NCBI GenBank assembly: GCA_004293285.1
Contig: RDYF01000088.1
Location: 1 to 53,409 of the forward strand
Origin: Verrucomicrobiota bacterium
Lineage (GTDB): Bacteria > Verrucomicrobiota > Verrucomicrobiia > Verrucomicrobiales > Akkermansiaceae
DNA length: 53,409 nucleotides
Reading direction: 5' to 3'
Made by a program: the position numbers and the translations under genes. Under the pieces are notes generated by a model. The model ran no database searches. It saw only the letters and a list, made by a program, of their open reading frames with translations, and was not told the origin of the DNA. Of this stretch, positions 42,181-51,178 are shown piece by piece. Each line of letters begins with the position of its first letter. Within the stretch, counting starts at the first letter, position 1.

Positions 42181-45100
42181 ACCGCGCCATTCAGCTCACC
42201 AAAATTCACGCTCTCAACTGGTATGGCTACCGCGACTCCTTGCCGGTGAAAGGCAATCTCGTGCTCGCGGGCGTCACGGGTTCAGGGAAATCGATTCTCA
42301 TGGACCTACTGATGCTCGTGCTGGTCGGCCCGGAAAAAGCCCGACACCATTTCAATCGCAGTGCCACTGGTGGAAAAAGCGACCGCACCATCAAGGGCTA
42401 TTGCTTGCTCGATACCAAGCGCGAGGAAAATGGCCAGCCGCAATTCTTCCACGACAAAGGCGTGACGACGTACATCGGCGCGGAGTTCACTTGGCCCGAT
42501 GGCTCGCGCATCGAGACCTGGGGACTGCGTTTCGAGTATCACAATACCACCGAGAACGATGGCACCACCACACCGTTTTATTGCCCTGTTCCGTTAGAGC
42601 GCGCGGATTTTCTGACTCCATCGGAAGATGGAAAAATGCGCCCTAGCTCGGCGGCGGAGTTCAAGCGCTTCATCGAGTCCAAGGGCGGACGCACGTTTTC
42701 TTCGACTCGTGAGTATCTGCGCGATATGTCGAACCCCAGTCATCTCAACTTCAACAAAGAAGTGCTGCATCGCTTGTTGCCCAGTGCGATGTCGTTCACC
42801 AACTTGAAGAGCTTCGATGATTTTTGTCGACAGTTCGTGCTGCCCGCGGAGGCGGTGGATGTCGATGCCATCATCACCAGCTTCCGCGATTTTCAGTCGT
42901 ATGAAAAAGAACTGGCCGATCTCAAAGCGCAGCTCGATCGACTCTTGCGCATCCGCGAACTCTCGCAAGCCTGGATGGCGGCGGATCGGGATCGCGATGT
43001 GGCAAGTTATCTCCATGCCGAATTTGCATGGAAACATGCTTCCTCTGAGCGAGAAAAAACCGAGACGCGATTGCAACAACTGCGCGACGATTACGCTGCC
43101 GATGAAAGCCGCGTGATCGAGCTCGAGGCATCGATCCAGGAGTCCGATCTGCGACGAGAAAACATTCTCTCACTGCTCAATGAATCGACCGAGGGGCGTT
43201 TGTTCAAAAAACTGACGGAAGAAATTTATGCGTTAGAAATCGAGATCGAGCGCTTGCGCACCATTCGCAACAAGATCGAAGGCGGCCTCAATAAGCGCAT
43301 CAAAGACGCGCGGAGTTGGATGGAAAAGGTGGCCAAAGCGCCCGTGCATCCGATGGTCGATACCACCTGCCTTGCGGATGCACTGCGCTTTTTAGAAGGC
43401 TGCGAAAGTGCCGAATCAGCGAGTGCTCTCAGCATGCTCGCCGATGCCGCCAAGCATGTCAGTCGGGAGCTTGAGCAACGCTTCGCCCCCGAGCGCGCGG
43501 AGCTGCAGCAACTGCGTCGGGAAAAATCGGAATTGCTCGCGGAGATCGATTTGCTGAGCAAAGGCATTTCTCCCGTGCATCAACCGCTGCTCAGTGCCTT
43601 GCGCGAACAATTGCCCTTTTTGCCTAACGAAAAAGCGCCGCGTGCCTTGCGTGAACTCTGTGAAGTGGACGATGAAACATGGCGCTGTGCGGCAGAAGTG
43701 GCCTTTGATCAAAAATTTTCCGTGCTCATTCCCGCCGCGCATTACGACCAAGCGCTCGACATCTTGCGCAAGCTGCCCGAGGCCGACTTGATCAAAGCGG
43801 GCGCGCAACAACTGCTGTGTGATGATGTCGATGATGGCGGCGAAACCAACCATCAGGAGCAATCGCTCGCTGCCATTTTCCGCTGCAAGCATCCGGCGGT
43901 GACGTCGCACATCCACAGGCTTTTTGGCAAGATGATGCGCGTTACCACGGCGGCTGATTTTGCGAAACATGATTCCGCGATTCTTCCCGATGGCTTGCAC
44001 AAACGCAGTGGCTTGGTGATTCGTCCGAAGCCCTACGATGGCATTCCTTTCATCGGCGAAGAAGGGCTGCGGCGGCAGTTGGAAATCAAGCGCAGTCGCC
44101 TGTCCGATATCGAAGCTGCGATTCGTCGGATTGAACCGCTGGAGCAGCAGATTCTGCGTTTGTTAGAATCTCGCGCGGAGGAAATTCCCGAGCATCAACA
44201 AGTGGTGCAAGACCTCGTACGCATTGAGTCCTTGCCGCGCCTGCAAGAAGATCACGAACGAAAAATGGCAGAGCATCAAGCGATTGCCACGGATCAATTG
44301 ACGCAATTGCAGCATCAGTTGGAGGACATCACCGAACAGAAAAACGTCTGGGTCAAGGAGCGCGAAAACATTTTGCGCAAAGGCGCGCACAAGGAAATCG
44401 AGCAAAGCGAAAAGCAGCTCCGGGAACTCAACGAGCAAGCAAGTCGGCGCGAGGATGACTTTTCGCGTATCAAGCTGCGCATCGATCTGACTCCCCACCT
44501 CACGCGCTATCGTGAGTGGAAGGGAGAAGCGGAAAACTTCACGCCTGCGCTCGATGTGATTGCGAGCAATTTCAAAGCGGCAGCAGGAAAAGCCGAGCTC
44601 GATGCCACACGTCTCCACGGCGACCTCAAGTTGGCGATGGTCGATTTCAAAAAAACCTTCCATCCGAAGTTCGATGATCTCTCGGAAGATGCGCAAGGGG
44701 TGGGGGCTTATCTCAAGCGCTTGGATGTCATCGAGCACGCGAACATTCCCGAGTATGAAAAAAAATCGGCGATCGAGCGCAAGCGCTGGGAATCGCTCTT
44801 CCGCACGCAACTTCTCTCGCGCATGCAGCAAGCGCTGAAGAATGTGGAAAACATCATTTCTCTGCTCAATCAACAGCTCAAGCGGCCGATTGGCAATGAC
44901 CGCTATCGGATTGAAAAGAAAAACAATCCGGACTTCCGGCTCTATCGTGAGTTGATCGACCTCAACGCGCTGCATCATGAAGACAGCTTGTTTTTCGATA
45001 GCATGAGCGGAGAAATGCGCGATGCGTTAGAAGGGTTTTTGCAGTTGCTGGTCAAAAATGCCAATAGTCCCGAGGCGGTGCGTTTGTTGGATTATCGGCA

Positions 45101-45563
45101 ATACTTTGATTACGATCTGTTAGTCACCGACATTCGCGATCCCGAGTCGCGTCCGGTGAGTGTGGACAAGCAAAGCGGCAAGATGAGCGGCGGTGAAAAT
45201 CAGAGCCCGTATTTCATCGCGATTCTCGCAAGTTACCTGCACGCCTACAATCGTCATGAAACGAGGCGCAAAGAACCATCGCTGGCATTGGTGCCCATCG
45301 ACGAGGCCTTTTCGAAGCTCTCGGGTGAGCGCATTCAGAATTGCATCCAAGCGATGAGCGAACTCGGCTTGCAGGGCATGTTCTCGATGTCGAGCGGCAA
45401 CATTCCCTACGCTTTCCGACAGTGCGATGAATTGATTGTCATCTCACGCAAAGAAGAACGAGTCGGCAGCAAAATCGGCATCCGCAACGTGCCCGTCGTG
45501 CTGTTCCGCGATAGCCCGGAAGGCAAAAAGTGGATTGAAGAGCGAGAGGGAGGCTCGCAGTAA
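42177..45563 (+). CDS. jetC: Wadjet system protein JetC (MukB-like SMC ATPase)
   Basis: 1128 residues. Walker A GVTGSGKS (32-39) opens an SMC-type head; long coiled coils flank a hinge-like centre. The C-terminal head has the signature SGGENQSPYF, Walker B LALVPIDEAF and a final MFSMSSGNIPYAFRQCDELIVI. It is the motor of the Wadjet complex and pumps DNA by ATP hydrolysis. Frame and motifs are intact over the whole length, in contrast to the chromosomal smc next door. Confidence 0.92.
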   Translation: MNRAIQLTKIHALNWYGYRDSLPVKGNLVLAGVTGSGKSILMDLLMLVLVGPEKARHHFNRSATGGKSDRTIKGYCLLDTKREENGQPQFFHDKGVTTYIGAEFTWPDGSRIETWGLRFEYHNTTENDGTTTPFYCPVPLERADFLTPSEDGKMRPSSAAEFKRFIESKGGRTFSSTREYLRDMSNPSHLNFNKEVLHRLLPSAMSFTNLKSFDDFCRQFVLPAEAVDVDAIITSFRDFQSYEKELADLKAQLDRLLRIRELSQAWMAADRDRDVASYLHAEFAWKHASSEREKTETRLQQLRDDYAADESRVIELEASIQESDLRRENILSLLNESTEGRLFKKLTEEIYALEIEIERLRTIRNKIEGGLNKRIKDARSWMEKVAKAPVHPMVDTTCLADALRFLEGCESAESASALSMLADAAKHVSRELEQRFAPERAELQQLRREKSELLAEIDLLSKGISPVHQPLLSALREQLPFLPNEKAPRALRELCEVDDETWRCAAEVAFDQKFSVLIPAAHYDQALDILRKLPEADLIKAGAQQLLCDDVDDGGETNHQEQSLAAIFRCKHPAVTSHIHRLFGKMMRVTTAADFAKHDSAILPDGLHKRSGLVIRPKPYDGIPFIGEEGLRRQLEIKRSRLSDIEAAIRRIEPLEQQILRLLESRAEEIPEHQQVVQDLVRIESLPRLQEDHERKMAEHQAIATDQLTQLQHQLEDITEQKNVWVKERENILRKGAHKEIEQSEKQLRELNEQASRREDDFSRIKLRIDLTPHLTRYREWKGEAENFTPALDVIASNFKAAAGKAELDATRLHGDLKLAMVDFKKTFHPKFDDLSEDAQGVGAYLKRLDVIEHANIPEYEKKSAIERKRWESLFRTQLLSRMQQALKNVENIISLLNQQLKRPIGNDRYRIEKKNNPDFRLYRELIDLNALHHEDSLFFDSMSGEMRDALEGFLQLLVKNANSPEAVRLLDYRQYFDYDLLVTDIRDPESRPVSVDKQSGKMSGGENQSPYFIAILASYLHAYNRHETRRKEPSLALVPIDEAFSKLSGERIQNCIQAMSELGLQGMFSMSSGNIPYAFRQCDELIVISRKEERVGSKIGIRNVPVVLFRDSPEGKKWIEEREGGSQ

Positions 45564-45599
45564 TAGCGCCTGTGCTCTCCGATGCGGATTACGATATAC

Positions 45600-45668
45600 G
45601 TGGCGGCGCTTTCCAAGCGCCAAGCCAATGAATGATTTTCGTTAGGTTTGGCGGATTCAATCCGCCGT
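45600..45668. repeat. Two perfect REP-like hairpins between jetC and jetD
   Basis: GGCGCTT-tcc-AAGCGCC (45605-45621) and GGCGGATT-c-AATCCGCC (45649-45665) form two short perfect hairpins 27 bp apart, the usual double-hairpin look of a REP element. They interrupt the otherwise overlapping jet operon (180 bp between jetC and jetD). Confidence 0.65.
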
Positions 45669-45743
45669 CACGGTCAGATCGACAGATGTTCATGCATGCA
45701 CCCTTGACCCGTGGGTTATGATGCTGGTATCGCTAGATTGCTC

Positions 45744-47052
45744 ATGAACTCGCTCGAACATCTTGCTCGCTGTTTTTCGCAATCGAATCATGCGAGGAAG
45801 GAATCGACGCGTGATTTCATCATCGATTACGAAAAATTCCTGCGCTCTTGTGGTTTGCACGATGGCGATGCGCGCGAAGTAGCCGAGCGAGAGTTGGCCG
45901 TGGCTTCAGCAGGTTCTGGTGGATTGTTGCGCATCGATCGACATCGGCGCAGTGGATTGCCGGAAAAAATTCGTCTTGCTCGTGAGGGCGGAGAGGCGTG
46001 GCTGTTTGCGCAAATCAACGCCGCTCCACCAACGGAGCAGCGTGCGCAGTTGCAGCAATTTTTTCTCGAAGTATCCGATCATGCCGTCCCCGCGCGCTTC
46101 CAAGATGTGTGGTCGGCATGGGCGCGTCAGCTCGCAGAACAGGCACTTCTGGGCGGGAGCGTGCAGCCATTTCGACGCGATGATGCGGTGGGAAATCGAC
46201 AGCTAGAACAAGCTCTTCGTGGCGTCTTGCACTGGAACACACCGGCACTCATCCGCTACGCGAGTGCGGCCATCTGTGGCGACTCCAAGCAACTGCAGCG
46301 GCTGGAACCACGCCTGCTCACCGCTCTGGCCGCCATCACGGGGGAGGAATCGCTCGATGCATTTGGCATCATGCCGAAGCCGCGCTTGGTGACTTTTCAT
46401 GGTCCTTTGCGCTGGGAATGGCACGGGCAATGGTGTGATTTTTCCGCCCTGCATGGCCCCGTGAGTCTCGCAGAAACCAATCTATCGCCGCACATGCAAT
46501 TGACCAGCTCGGCGCGTGTCGTGCTTTCTGTGGAAAATGAAGACACCTTTCACGAACTAGCTGCGAGCAATCCGGGCGTGTTGTTGGTGCAAACAAGTTA
46601 CGCCGGGGCCGCGGTGCGAAAGTTTTTGCGTCTGCTGCCGCAGGACTTGCGCTTCTATCACTTCGGCGATCGCGATGCCGCAGGTGCCGATATCTTGCGC
46701 GATTTGCGTGAAAAATCGGCAATCGGCACGCGATATCCAGTCGTTGATGGTCGAAGAGGCAACGGGAATCGCACGACGAGCCCTGCGTCAGTACGATGAG
46801 GAAACGCTGAAGCGACTGCTCTCACGCGATCTTCCCGAAGCGCTGCGTCGGGATGTTTGTGATCTGTTAGAAAATGGCGTGCCGAGCGATTTTGAACAAG
46901 AAAGCATCGCCATCCCTGCGGTGTGGCAAGCGCTGCGGGATGCGATGGCGCCACTTGCGGGCCGACGTAGACGGGGTAGTCTTTTGGCGGGGCGAAGGAG
47001 AAAATCACTTGCAGCACGCGGGTATCGACGCGTTCGGTGCTCGCTCCGGTGA
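45744..47052 (+). pseudogene. jetD: Wadjet nuclease subunit JetD, frameshifted and fused at its end
   Basis: From the ATG at 45744 the protein matches JetD: N-terminal DNA-binding part (DUF3322-type) and the toprim-like domain with VLSVENEDTFHEL (Glu) and FYHFGDRDAAGADILRDL (Asp-x-Asp). At an A5 run (46711-46715) the frame changes; deleting one A gives RENRQSARDIQSLMVEEATG, then DLPEALRRDVCDLLENGVPS and FEQESIAIPAVWQAL, the usual JetD ending. As written the protein stops at 46799. The restored frame passes its expected end near 46950 and runs antisense into the devB-like gene to 47052. JetD cuts DNA in Wadjet, so the system may be inactive unless the shift is an error. Confidence 0.75.
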
Positions 47053-47878
47053 GGCTGGTTTTGGGCACGACGTAGGGTTCGATGTATTCGAGCTTGAGTT
47101 CGATGGGATGATCGCGGTCGCCTTTGATGTGAGCGATGGCTTTTTGCCCCGAGCGAATGCGCACGGCATTTTGTTCATCGACGTCGACACGACATTGCAG
47201 TCGGTCGGTGCGACCGAAAAGAATGGCTGGTGTTTTGGCATCGGTGCTCGCCCATTCGCCTTCGCGGACGTTGAGCTGGATGACCGAGCCATCGCGTGGG
47301 GCAGTGATGATGTGTCGACGGCGCAAAATTTCCAAGCTTCGCAGCGAGGCCTCGGCGGCGCTGAGCTGAGCGCGGGCGGATGTCAATTGGGCTTCCGTTA
47401 CCAGCAACTGGTCTTTGCTGGTTTGCCACTCTTGCTCGATGATGGCTCGTTTGTCTTCGACCTTGTTGAGTCGTTCAAACACCGATAGAGCCGCCGCACG
47501 TTGGGCTTCGGCAATTTGGATCGAGGCTTTCGCTTGTTCTACTTGTGCTTCGGCATTGACGACTTGGGCATCGATTTCGAGTTGATCGATCTCAAACAGC
47601 ACCTCGCCTTTTTTCACCGCTTGGCCGATGCGAACCGGCACGCTTGTGACCCGTCCAGCCATCGGCGGGGTGATGATGACATTTTCTTCAAAGGCCTCGA
47701 TGATGCCATTGGCGGCAATCATTTGATCATAAGGTCGGGCTGGTGGTGCTTCAGGCGGCGCGGCGGGGATGGGGGAGTCGGCCGATTTGATGGTATGGCT
47801 CACGCGGAAAATGCCGTAGACGCCGAGCAGGGCGACGACGAAGGTCAGGTAGCGCAAGGAGGTGAGAATGATGGACAT
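46658..47878 (-). CDS. HlyD/MacA-type periplasmic adaptor (DevB-like), abnormal C-terminus
   Basis: 406 residues as read. One N-terminal membrane anchor (LTSLRYLTFVVALLGVYGIF) then the adaptor pattern: barrel-sandwich half-motifs (GIIEAFEENVIITPPMAGRV, VKKGEVLFEIDQLEIDAQV), a coiled coil, and HIITAPRDGSVIQLNVREGE. It links an inner-membrane ABC exporter to the outer membrane. Up to VLQVIFSFAPPKDYPVYVG it is normal. The expected last few residues are then replaced by about 90 residues (from 46945 to 46658) that are antisense to jetD, so the native stop has been lost. It is the last gene of the exporter operon. Confidence 0.8.
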   Translation of the reverse strand: MSIILTSLRYLTFVVALLGVYGIFRVSHTIKSADSPIPAAPPEAPPARPYDQMIAANGIIEAFEENVIITPPMAGRVTSVPVRIGQAVKKGEVLFEIDQLEIDAQVVNAEAQVEQAKASIQIAEAQRAAALSVFERLNKVEDKRAIIEQEWQTSKDQLLVTEAQLTSARAQLSAAEASLRSLEILRRRHIITAPRDGSVIQLNVREGEWASTDAKTPAILFGRTDRLQCRVDVDEQNAVRIRSGQKAIAHIKGDRDHPIELKLEYIEPYVVPKTSLTGASTERVDTRVLQVIFSFAPPKDYPVYVGPQVAPSHPAALATPQGWRCFLVQNRSARHFLTDHKHPDAALREDRVRAVASAFPHRTDAGLVVRFPLPLRPSTTGYRVPIADFSRKSRKISAPAASRSPK

Positions 47879-47890
47879 GGGTGGTGATGG

Positions 47891-48613
47891 TTAGCGGTGG
47901 TGATCGAAATCAAAATCGGCGGTGGCGACGGACTCGACAATGCGTCCGTCGTTCATCGTGGCAATGCGGTCGGAGTAACGCAAAATCCGGTGGTCGTGGG
48001 TGACGACAATCGCACAGCGTCCCGGTTGACGCATCAAGTTGCGGAAAAGCTCCATGACGCGCTGGCCATTTTCGGCATCGAGCGCGGCGGTGGGTTCATC
48101 GCAAATGATCAAGCGCGGCTGGTGCACGAGAGCGCGGGCAATGGCGACGCGTTGCTGCTGGCCGCCGGAAAGCTGATTGGGGCGTTTTTTTCGATGCTCG
48201 ATGAGACCCACTTCTTCGAGCGACTTGCGGGCGTGGGGGAGTGCTTTCGAAAGGCTCATGCCTTGGATCAAAAGCGGCACCGCGACGTTTTCCTCGCAGC
48301 TGATGGTGGGGATCAAATTGAATTGTTGGAAAATGAAGCCGACATTTTTGGCGCGGAAGCGAGTGATGGCCGAACTTTTCATGCGATGCAGCGGTTCGCC
48401 CAGCACTTCCAGTTCGCCGTCATCGGGCGTGAGGGTGCCGGCGAGAATGCTGATCAAGGTTGTCTTGCCACAACCGGAGGGACCGAGCAGCATGAGGATT
48501 TCGGACTCATACGCATCGAGGTCAATGCCGTGAAGTACCTGCACCTTGGCATTGCCATTGCCAAAGCTTTTGGTGATCTGGCGCGCTTGCGCGGCGATGG
48601 GTGGGAGCGACAT
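47891..48613 (-). CDS. ABC exporter ATP-binding protein (DevA/MacB/LolD type)
   Basis: 240 residues from the ATG at 48613. Walker A LLGPSGCGKTTL, Q-loop GFIFQQFNLIPT, signature LSGGQQQRVAIARAL and Walker B LIICDEPTAALD are all present. The closest type is the LolD/MacB/DevA ATPases that drive FtsX-like permeases. It sits between the permease (10 bases upstream) and the adaptor (12 bases downstream). Confidence 0.92.
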   Translation of the reverse strand: MSLPPIAAQARQITKSFGNGNAKVQVLHGIDLDAYESEILMLLGPSGCGKTTLISILAGTLTPDDGELEVLGEPLHRMKSSAITRFRAKNVGFIFQQFNLIPTISCEENVAVPLLIQGMSLSKALPHARKSLEEVGLIEHRKKRPNQLSGGQQQRVAIARALVHQPRLIICDEPTAALDAENGQRVMELFRNLMRQPGRCAIVVTHDHRILRYSDRIATMNDGRIVESVATADFDFDHHR

Positions 48614-48623
48614 AACAAAAAAA

Positions 48624-49784
48624 TCAACCACGGAAGACAACGGCGGCATCGAGCAAACTGACGCGGAGAATGCCGAGGAAAGAGGCGAGGGAGCAAATGA
48701 AAATGATCACGCCCAGCACCGCGAAGGGGATGACGTCGGGCATAAAAAAGGGCGGTTGCGTGTTTTTGATCGCCGCGAGACCAAACATCGACGCAAGGGC
48801 GAGGCCGATGCCGTAGCCGACCATTCCCACCACGGAAACTTGGGTGAGCAGCATCATGCAGAGCTTCACATTCGAGGCTCCCATGGCTTTCAAGGCGCCG
48901 TAGTGCTTGAGGTTGTCTAACACAAAAAGATAAAACGTTTGGCAAGAAATGGCGACGCCGACGATGAAGCCGACAATCACGGTGGTGCCGAAGGAGATCG
49001 GGATGCCGGTGTTTTTGACATACCAAAACATCGTCGCCGTGTTGAAATCGCGCTCGGAAGTGCGGAAGCCGCTGTTGGTGTAGGCTTTGAGCCCCGTCGC
49101 GGCTTCGATGCCCGCTGCCACATCCTCGGCACTGCGCCCTTGGCTGGGAGAAACTAAAATCGCCGAGAGCATCTTGCGCTGCGGCGGCGAGTAACCAATC
49201 GCCCGCTCGTAGGTGGTCCAGATGAAAGGTCCGCCGGTGAATGATCGCATGGCTTTGCAAATCCCCACGATTCTTGCCTCGATGTCGTTGATTTCAAAGA
49301 CGTCGCCCATTTTGAGCGGTTGCTTGGGATTGGGGGACAGTCGCTTGAGCGCGAGGTCGTCGACGATGACGGCATTCGGTTGCCGCAGGTCCTCGATGCG
49401 GCCCTCGATCATCCGCGTCGGCGCGCCGGCAAAGGTGGTGGAGTCGATGCCGAGCAATTGCACAACCGTCAAACTACCATCTTCCAAACGCACATTTTGC
49501 ACTCCTGAATAGAGTGGCATGGCCCATTCCACGCCTTCACAACTGCGCACGCGACCGATATCGGTATCGCGCATGGCGATGGTTTGGTTGACTTGGCGGA
49601 CCTCCGTTTCCACCACCCAGATCGGTGCGGGGGCATTTTTCAGAATTGCCGTGGTCCAGCGCATCAGTCCGCAGAACACCGAACTTTGCTGCGTCATCAG
49701 GAAGGTCGCGAACATCACCCCAAAAACGAGCATCAGATACTTGGCGGAATCGCCAAACAGCATTTTGAGGGCAATACGGAACAT
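48624..49784 (-). CDS. FtsX/MacB-type ABC exporter permease (DevC-like)
   Basis: 386 residues: N-terminal membrane segment (YLMLVFGVMFATFLMTQQS), a periplasmic core domain (MacB_PCD type, about 45-240) and three C-terminal segments (IPISFGTTVIVGFIVGVAIS, VSVVGMVGYGIGLALASMFG, VIPFAVLGVIIFICSLASFLG) with the FtsX-typical LKHYGALKAMGASN loop. With the ATPase and adaptor it forms a mechanotransmission-type exporter; in DevBCA systems the cargo is a lipid or small molecule, here unknown. First gene of the minus-strand operon. Confidence 0.9.
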   Translation of the reverse strand: MFRIALKMLFGDSAKYLMLVFGVMFATFLMTQQSSVFCGLMRWTTAILKNAPAPIWVVETEVRQVNQTIAMRDTDIGRVRSCEGVEWAMPLYSGVQNVRLEDGSLTVVQLLGIDSTTFAGAPTRMIEGRIEDLRQPNAVIVDDLALKRLSPNPKQPLKMGDVFEINDIEARIVGICKAMRSFTGGPFIWTTYERAIGYSPPQRKMLSAILVSPSQGRSAEDVAAGIEAATGLKAYTNSGFRTSERDFNTATMFWYVKNTGIPISFGTTVIVGFIVGVAISCQTFYLFVLDNLKHYGALKAMGASNVKLCMMLLTQVSVVGMVGYGIGLALASMFGLAAIKNTQPPFFMPDVIPFAVLGVIIFICSLASFLGILRVSLLDAAVVFRG

Positions 49785-49841
49785 GCGGGGATGAAATCTA
49801 CCGCATGCCAGGAAAAAAGCAAATGCGGGAAAGCGGGTCTT

Positions 49842-49949
49842 TTAGACCAATCCCATCAAAGAAAGCACGTTGTAGGCACCCCAAATGAAGGTGAGAACGA
49901 CGGAAACGATCAAAAGTATGGAGCAGAAAGCAACTTGTGGACGTGTCAT
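49842..49949 (-). CDS. 35-residue single-span membrane protein, unidentified
   Basis: ATG at 49949 to TAA at 49842 codes a short basic start (MTRPQ), one hydrophobic helix (VAFCSILLIVSVVLTFIWGA) and YNVLSLMGLV. It lies between the NUDIX gene and the exporter operon in the same direction. No ribosome site stands out and no family is recognised. The coherent topology makes it a plausible small gene. Confidence 0.4.
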   Translation of the reverse strand: MTRPQVAFCSILLIVSVVLTFIWGAYNVLSLMGLV

Positions 49950-49997
49950 GACGGGCGAAATAAACAACCGAATGCATCGATTGGCAAGGACAAATCA

Positions 49998-50454
49998 TCA
50001 CAGTTCGATGCCAAAAAAATCTTTCATCACCAAGCGATAGACGTCGCGTTTGAAACGCGGCAGCCATTCGAGATCAAATTCCGTCGGTTCGATCCAGCGG
50101 TAGGCGGAAAATTCGCGCGGGCTCTGATTCACATTCACCTCCGGCGCTCCGGGCTTGAGCCGACAAAGGTAATAGGTCTGCTCTATAAAGATAGCGATAG
50201 CCCGATTCCTGACGCAGGACTTCGTAGTGCTCAGGCAGCAGACCAATTTCTTCGCGCACTTCTCGCGCAAGAGCTTGTTCCAGCGTTTCCCCGAGATCGA
50301 CCCCGCCTTGCGGAAATTGCCACGATCCAGGAAAAGTCGAGCGCTCACAGACCAGAAGCTGTCCTTCGGGTCGGATGAAAAGCGCTGCAACATTCGGACG
50401 AAAACGAACCACAACACAGAAAGTAAAGAAAGCTGAATGGTTAGCAAGAAGCAA
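49998..50454 (-). pseudogene. NUDIX hydrolase (RppH-like), frameshifted
   Basis: Read on the minus strand, one frame gives RPNVAALFIRPEGQLLVCER, FPGSWQFPQGGVDLGETLEQ and the NUDIX box with AREVREEIGL up to GYRYLY. The other frame continues EQTYYLCRLKPG, SPREFSAYRWIEPTEFDL and FKRDVYRLVMKDFF, the usual end. The frame changes near 50185-50193; deleting one base joins them (YRYLYEQTYYLCRL). RppH-like enzymes remove pyrophosphate from mRNA 5' ends or from dinucleotides. A GTG at 50412 is a likely start; ATG at 50454 is an alternative. Confidence 0.78.
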
Positions 50455-50477
50455 ATATCATCAGAAAAATGATTCAT

Positions 50478-50652
50478 GGTCACTGGTCACTGGTCACTGG
50501 TCACTGGTCATTGGTCATTGGTCATTGGTCATTGGTCATTGGTCACCGGTCATTGGTCACCGGTCATTGGTCATTGGTCATTGGTCATTGGTCATTGGTC
50601 ATTGGTCATTGGTCATTGGTCATTGGTCATTGGTCATTGGTCACTGCTCACT
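50478..50652. repeat. Tandem array of about 24 heptanucleotide units (GGTCATT/GGTCACT/GGTCACC)
   Basis: Perfect 7-bp periodicity from 50478 to 50645, with units GGTCATT (most), GGTCACT (first four and last) and GGTCACC (two), then a degenerate GCTCACT. It resembles the short tandemly repeated (STRR) heptamers known from cyanobacteria. It lies between the divergent NUDIX gene and the gene at 50712. All plus frames stay open, coding GHWSLVI-type heptapeptides, which is a by-product of the repeat. Copy number is expected to vary by slippage. Confidence 0.97.
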
Positions 50653-50711
50653 TTCCGCGATCCGATTCTCTTCTGGTCAAGCAGCGTCATTTCTGTCATG
50701 GTCACGACGTT

Positions 50712-51178
50712 ATGAAAATGATTGTCACATGGTTGTTGGTGGGCAGTGCCTCGCTGTTGTTGGCGCAGGGGAATGCGAATCAGTCAATGGCGGGGAAATC
50801 ATGGTGGCGGTGGATCGCATTGGCTCGATCAGCAAATCACAGTTTTTGCTCGATGGCGGATTGCTTTGCACGGAAGTCACGATCGATACCCTCGGCGGCC
50901 AGTCGCTGACTCGCATTTATCATGTCGTGCCCGCGACACAGGCGACTGCTGCGAATGCCGCGAGTCGTATCGTCGATCGCGCCAAGGAAGTGGTCGATAA
51001 CTCTGCGAACCGCGCTGGGGTGCGATTGCATGAAATGGTGCAAAAAACGTATCCTACGACCACCCATGCGCACACGGTGGAGTTTCGTGTCATGGACCTC
51101 GCCGATCTCGAAGCTTTGTATGCGAGCTTGAAAGCGACCTGGACTTCTGGCAAAGGTCGCACGTTCACCATCCGATGA
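50712..51178 (+). pseudogene. Small secreted protein of unknown function, probably frameshifted
   Basis: The ATG at 50712 gives a good signal peptide (MKMIVTWLLVGSASLLLAQG) but that frame then reads nonsense to 50909. The neighbouring frame holds a coherent protein (VNGGEIMVAVDRIGSISKS, VTIDTLGGQSLTRIYHVV, VVDNSANRAG, VMDLADLEALYASL) that ends at 51178. One added base near 50783 would join them. If the sequence is right, the product could start at ATG 50801 without a signal. The stop overlaps the ATG of the MBL gene. No family recognised. Confidence 0.55.

Noticed and set aside
50478..50652. CRISPR array
   Set aside because: Units are 7 bp and contiguous, with no spacers and no cas genes.
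50375..51178. A long plus-strand frame through the heptamer array coding GHWSLVI-type heptapeptides
   Set aside because: A 7-bp unit without stops keeps all plus frames open; there is no start or ribosome site linked to it and the real coding signal begins after the array.
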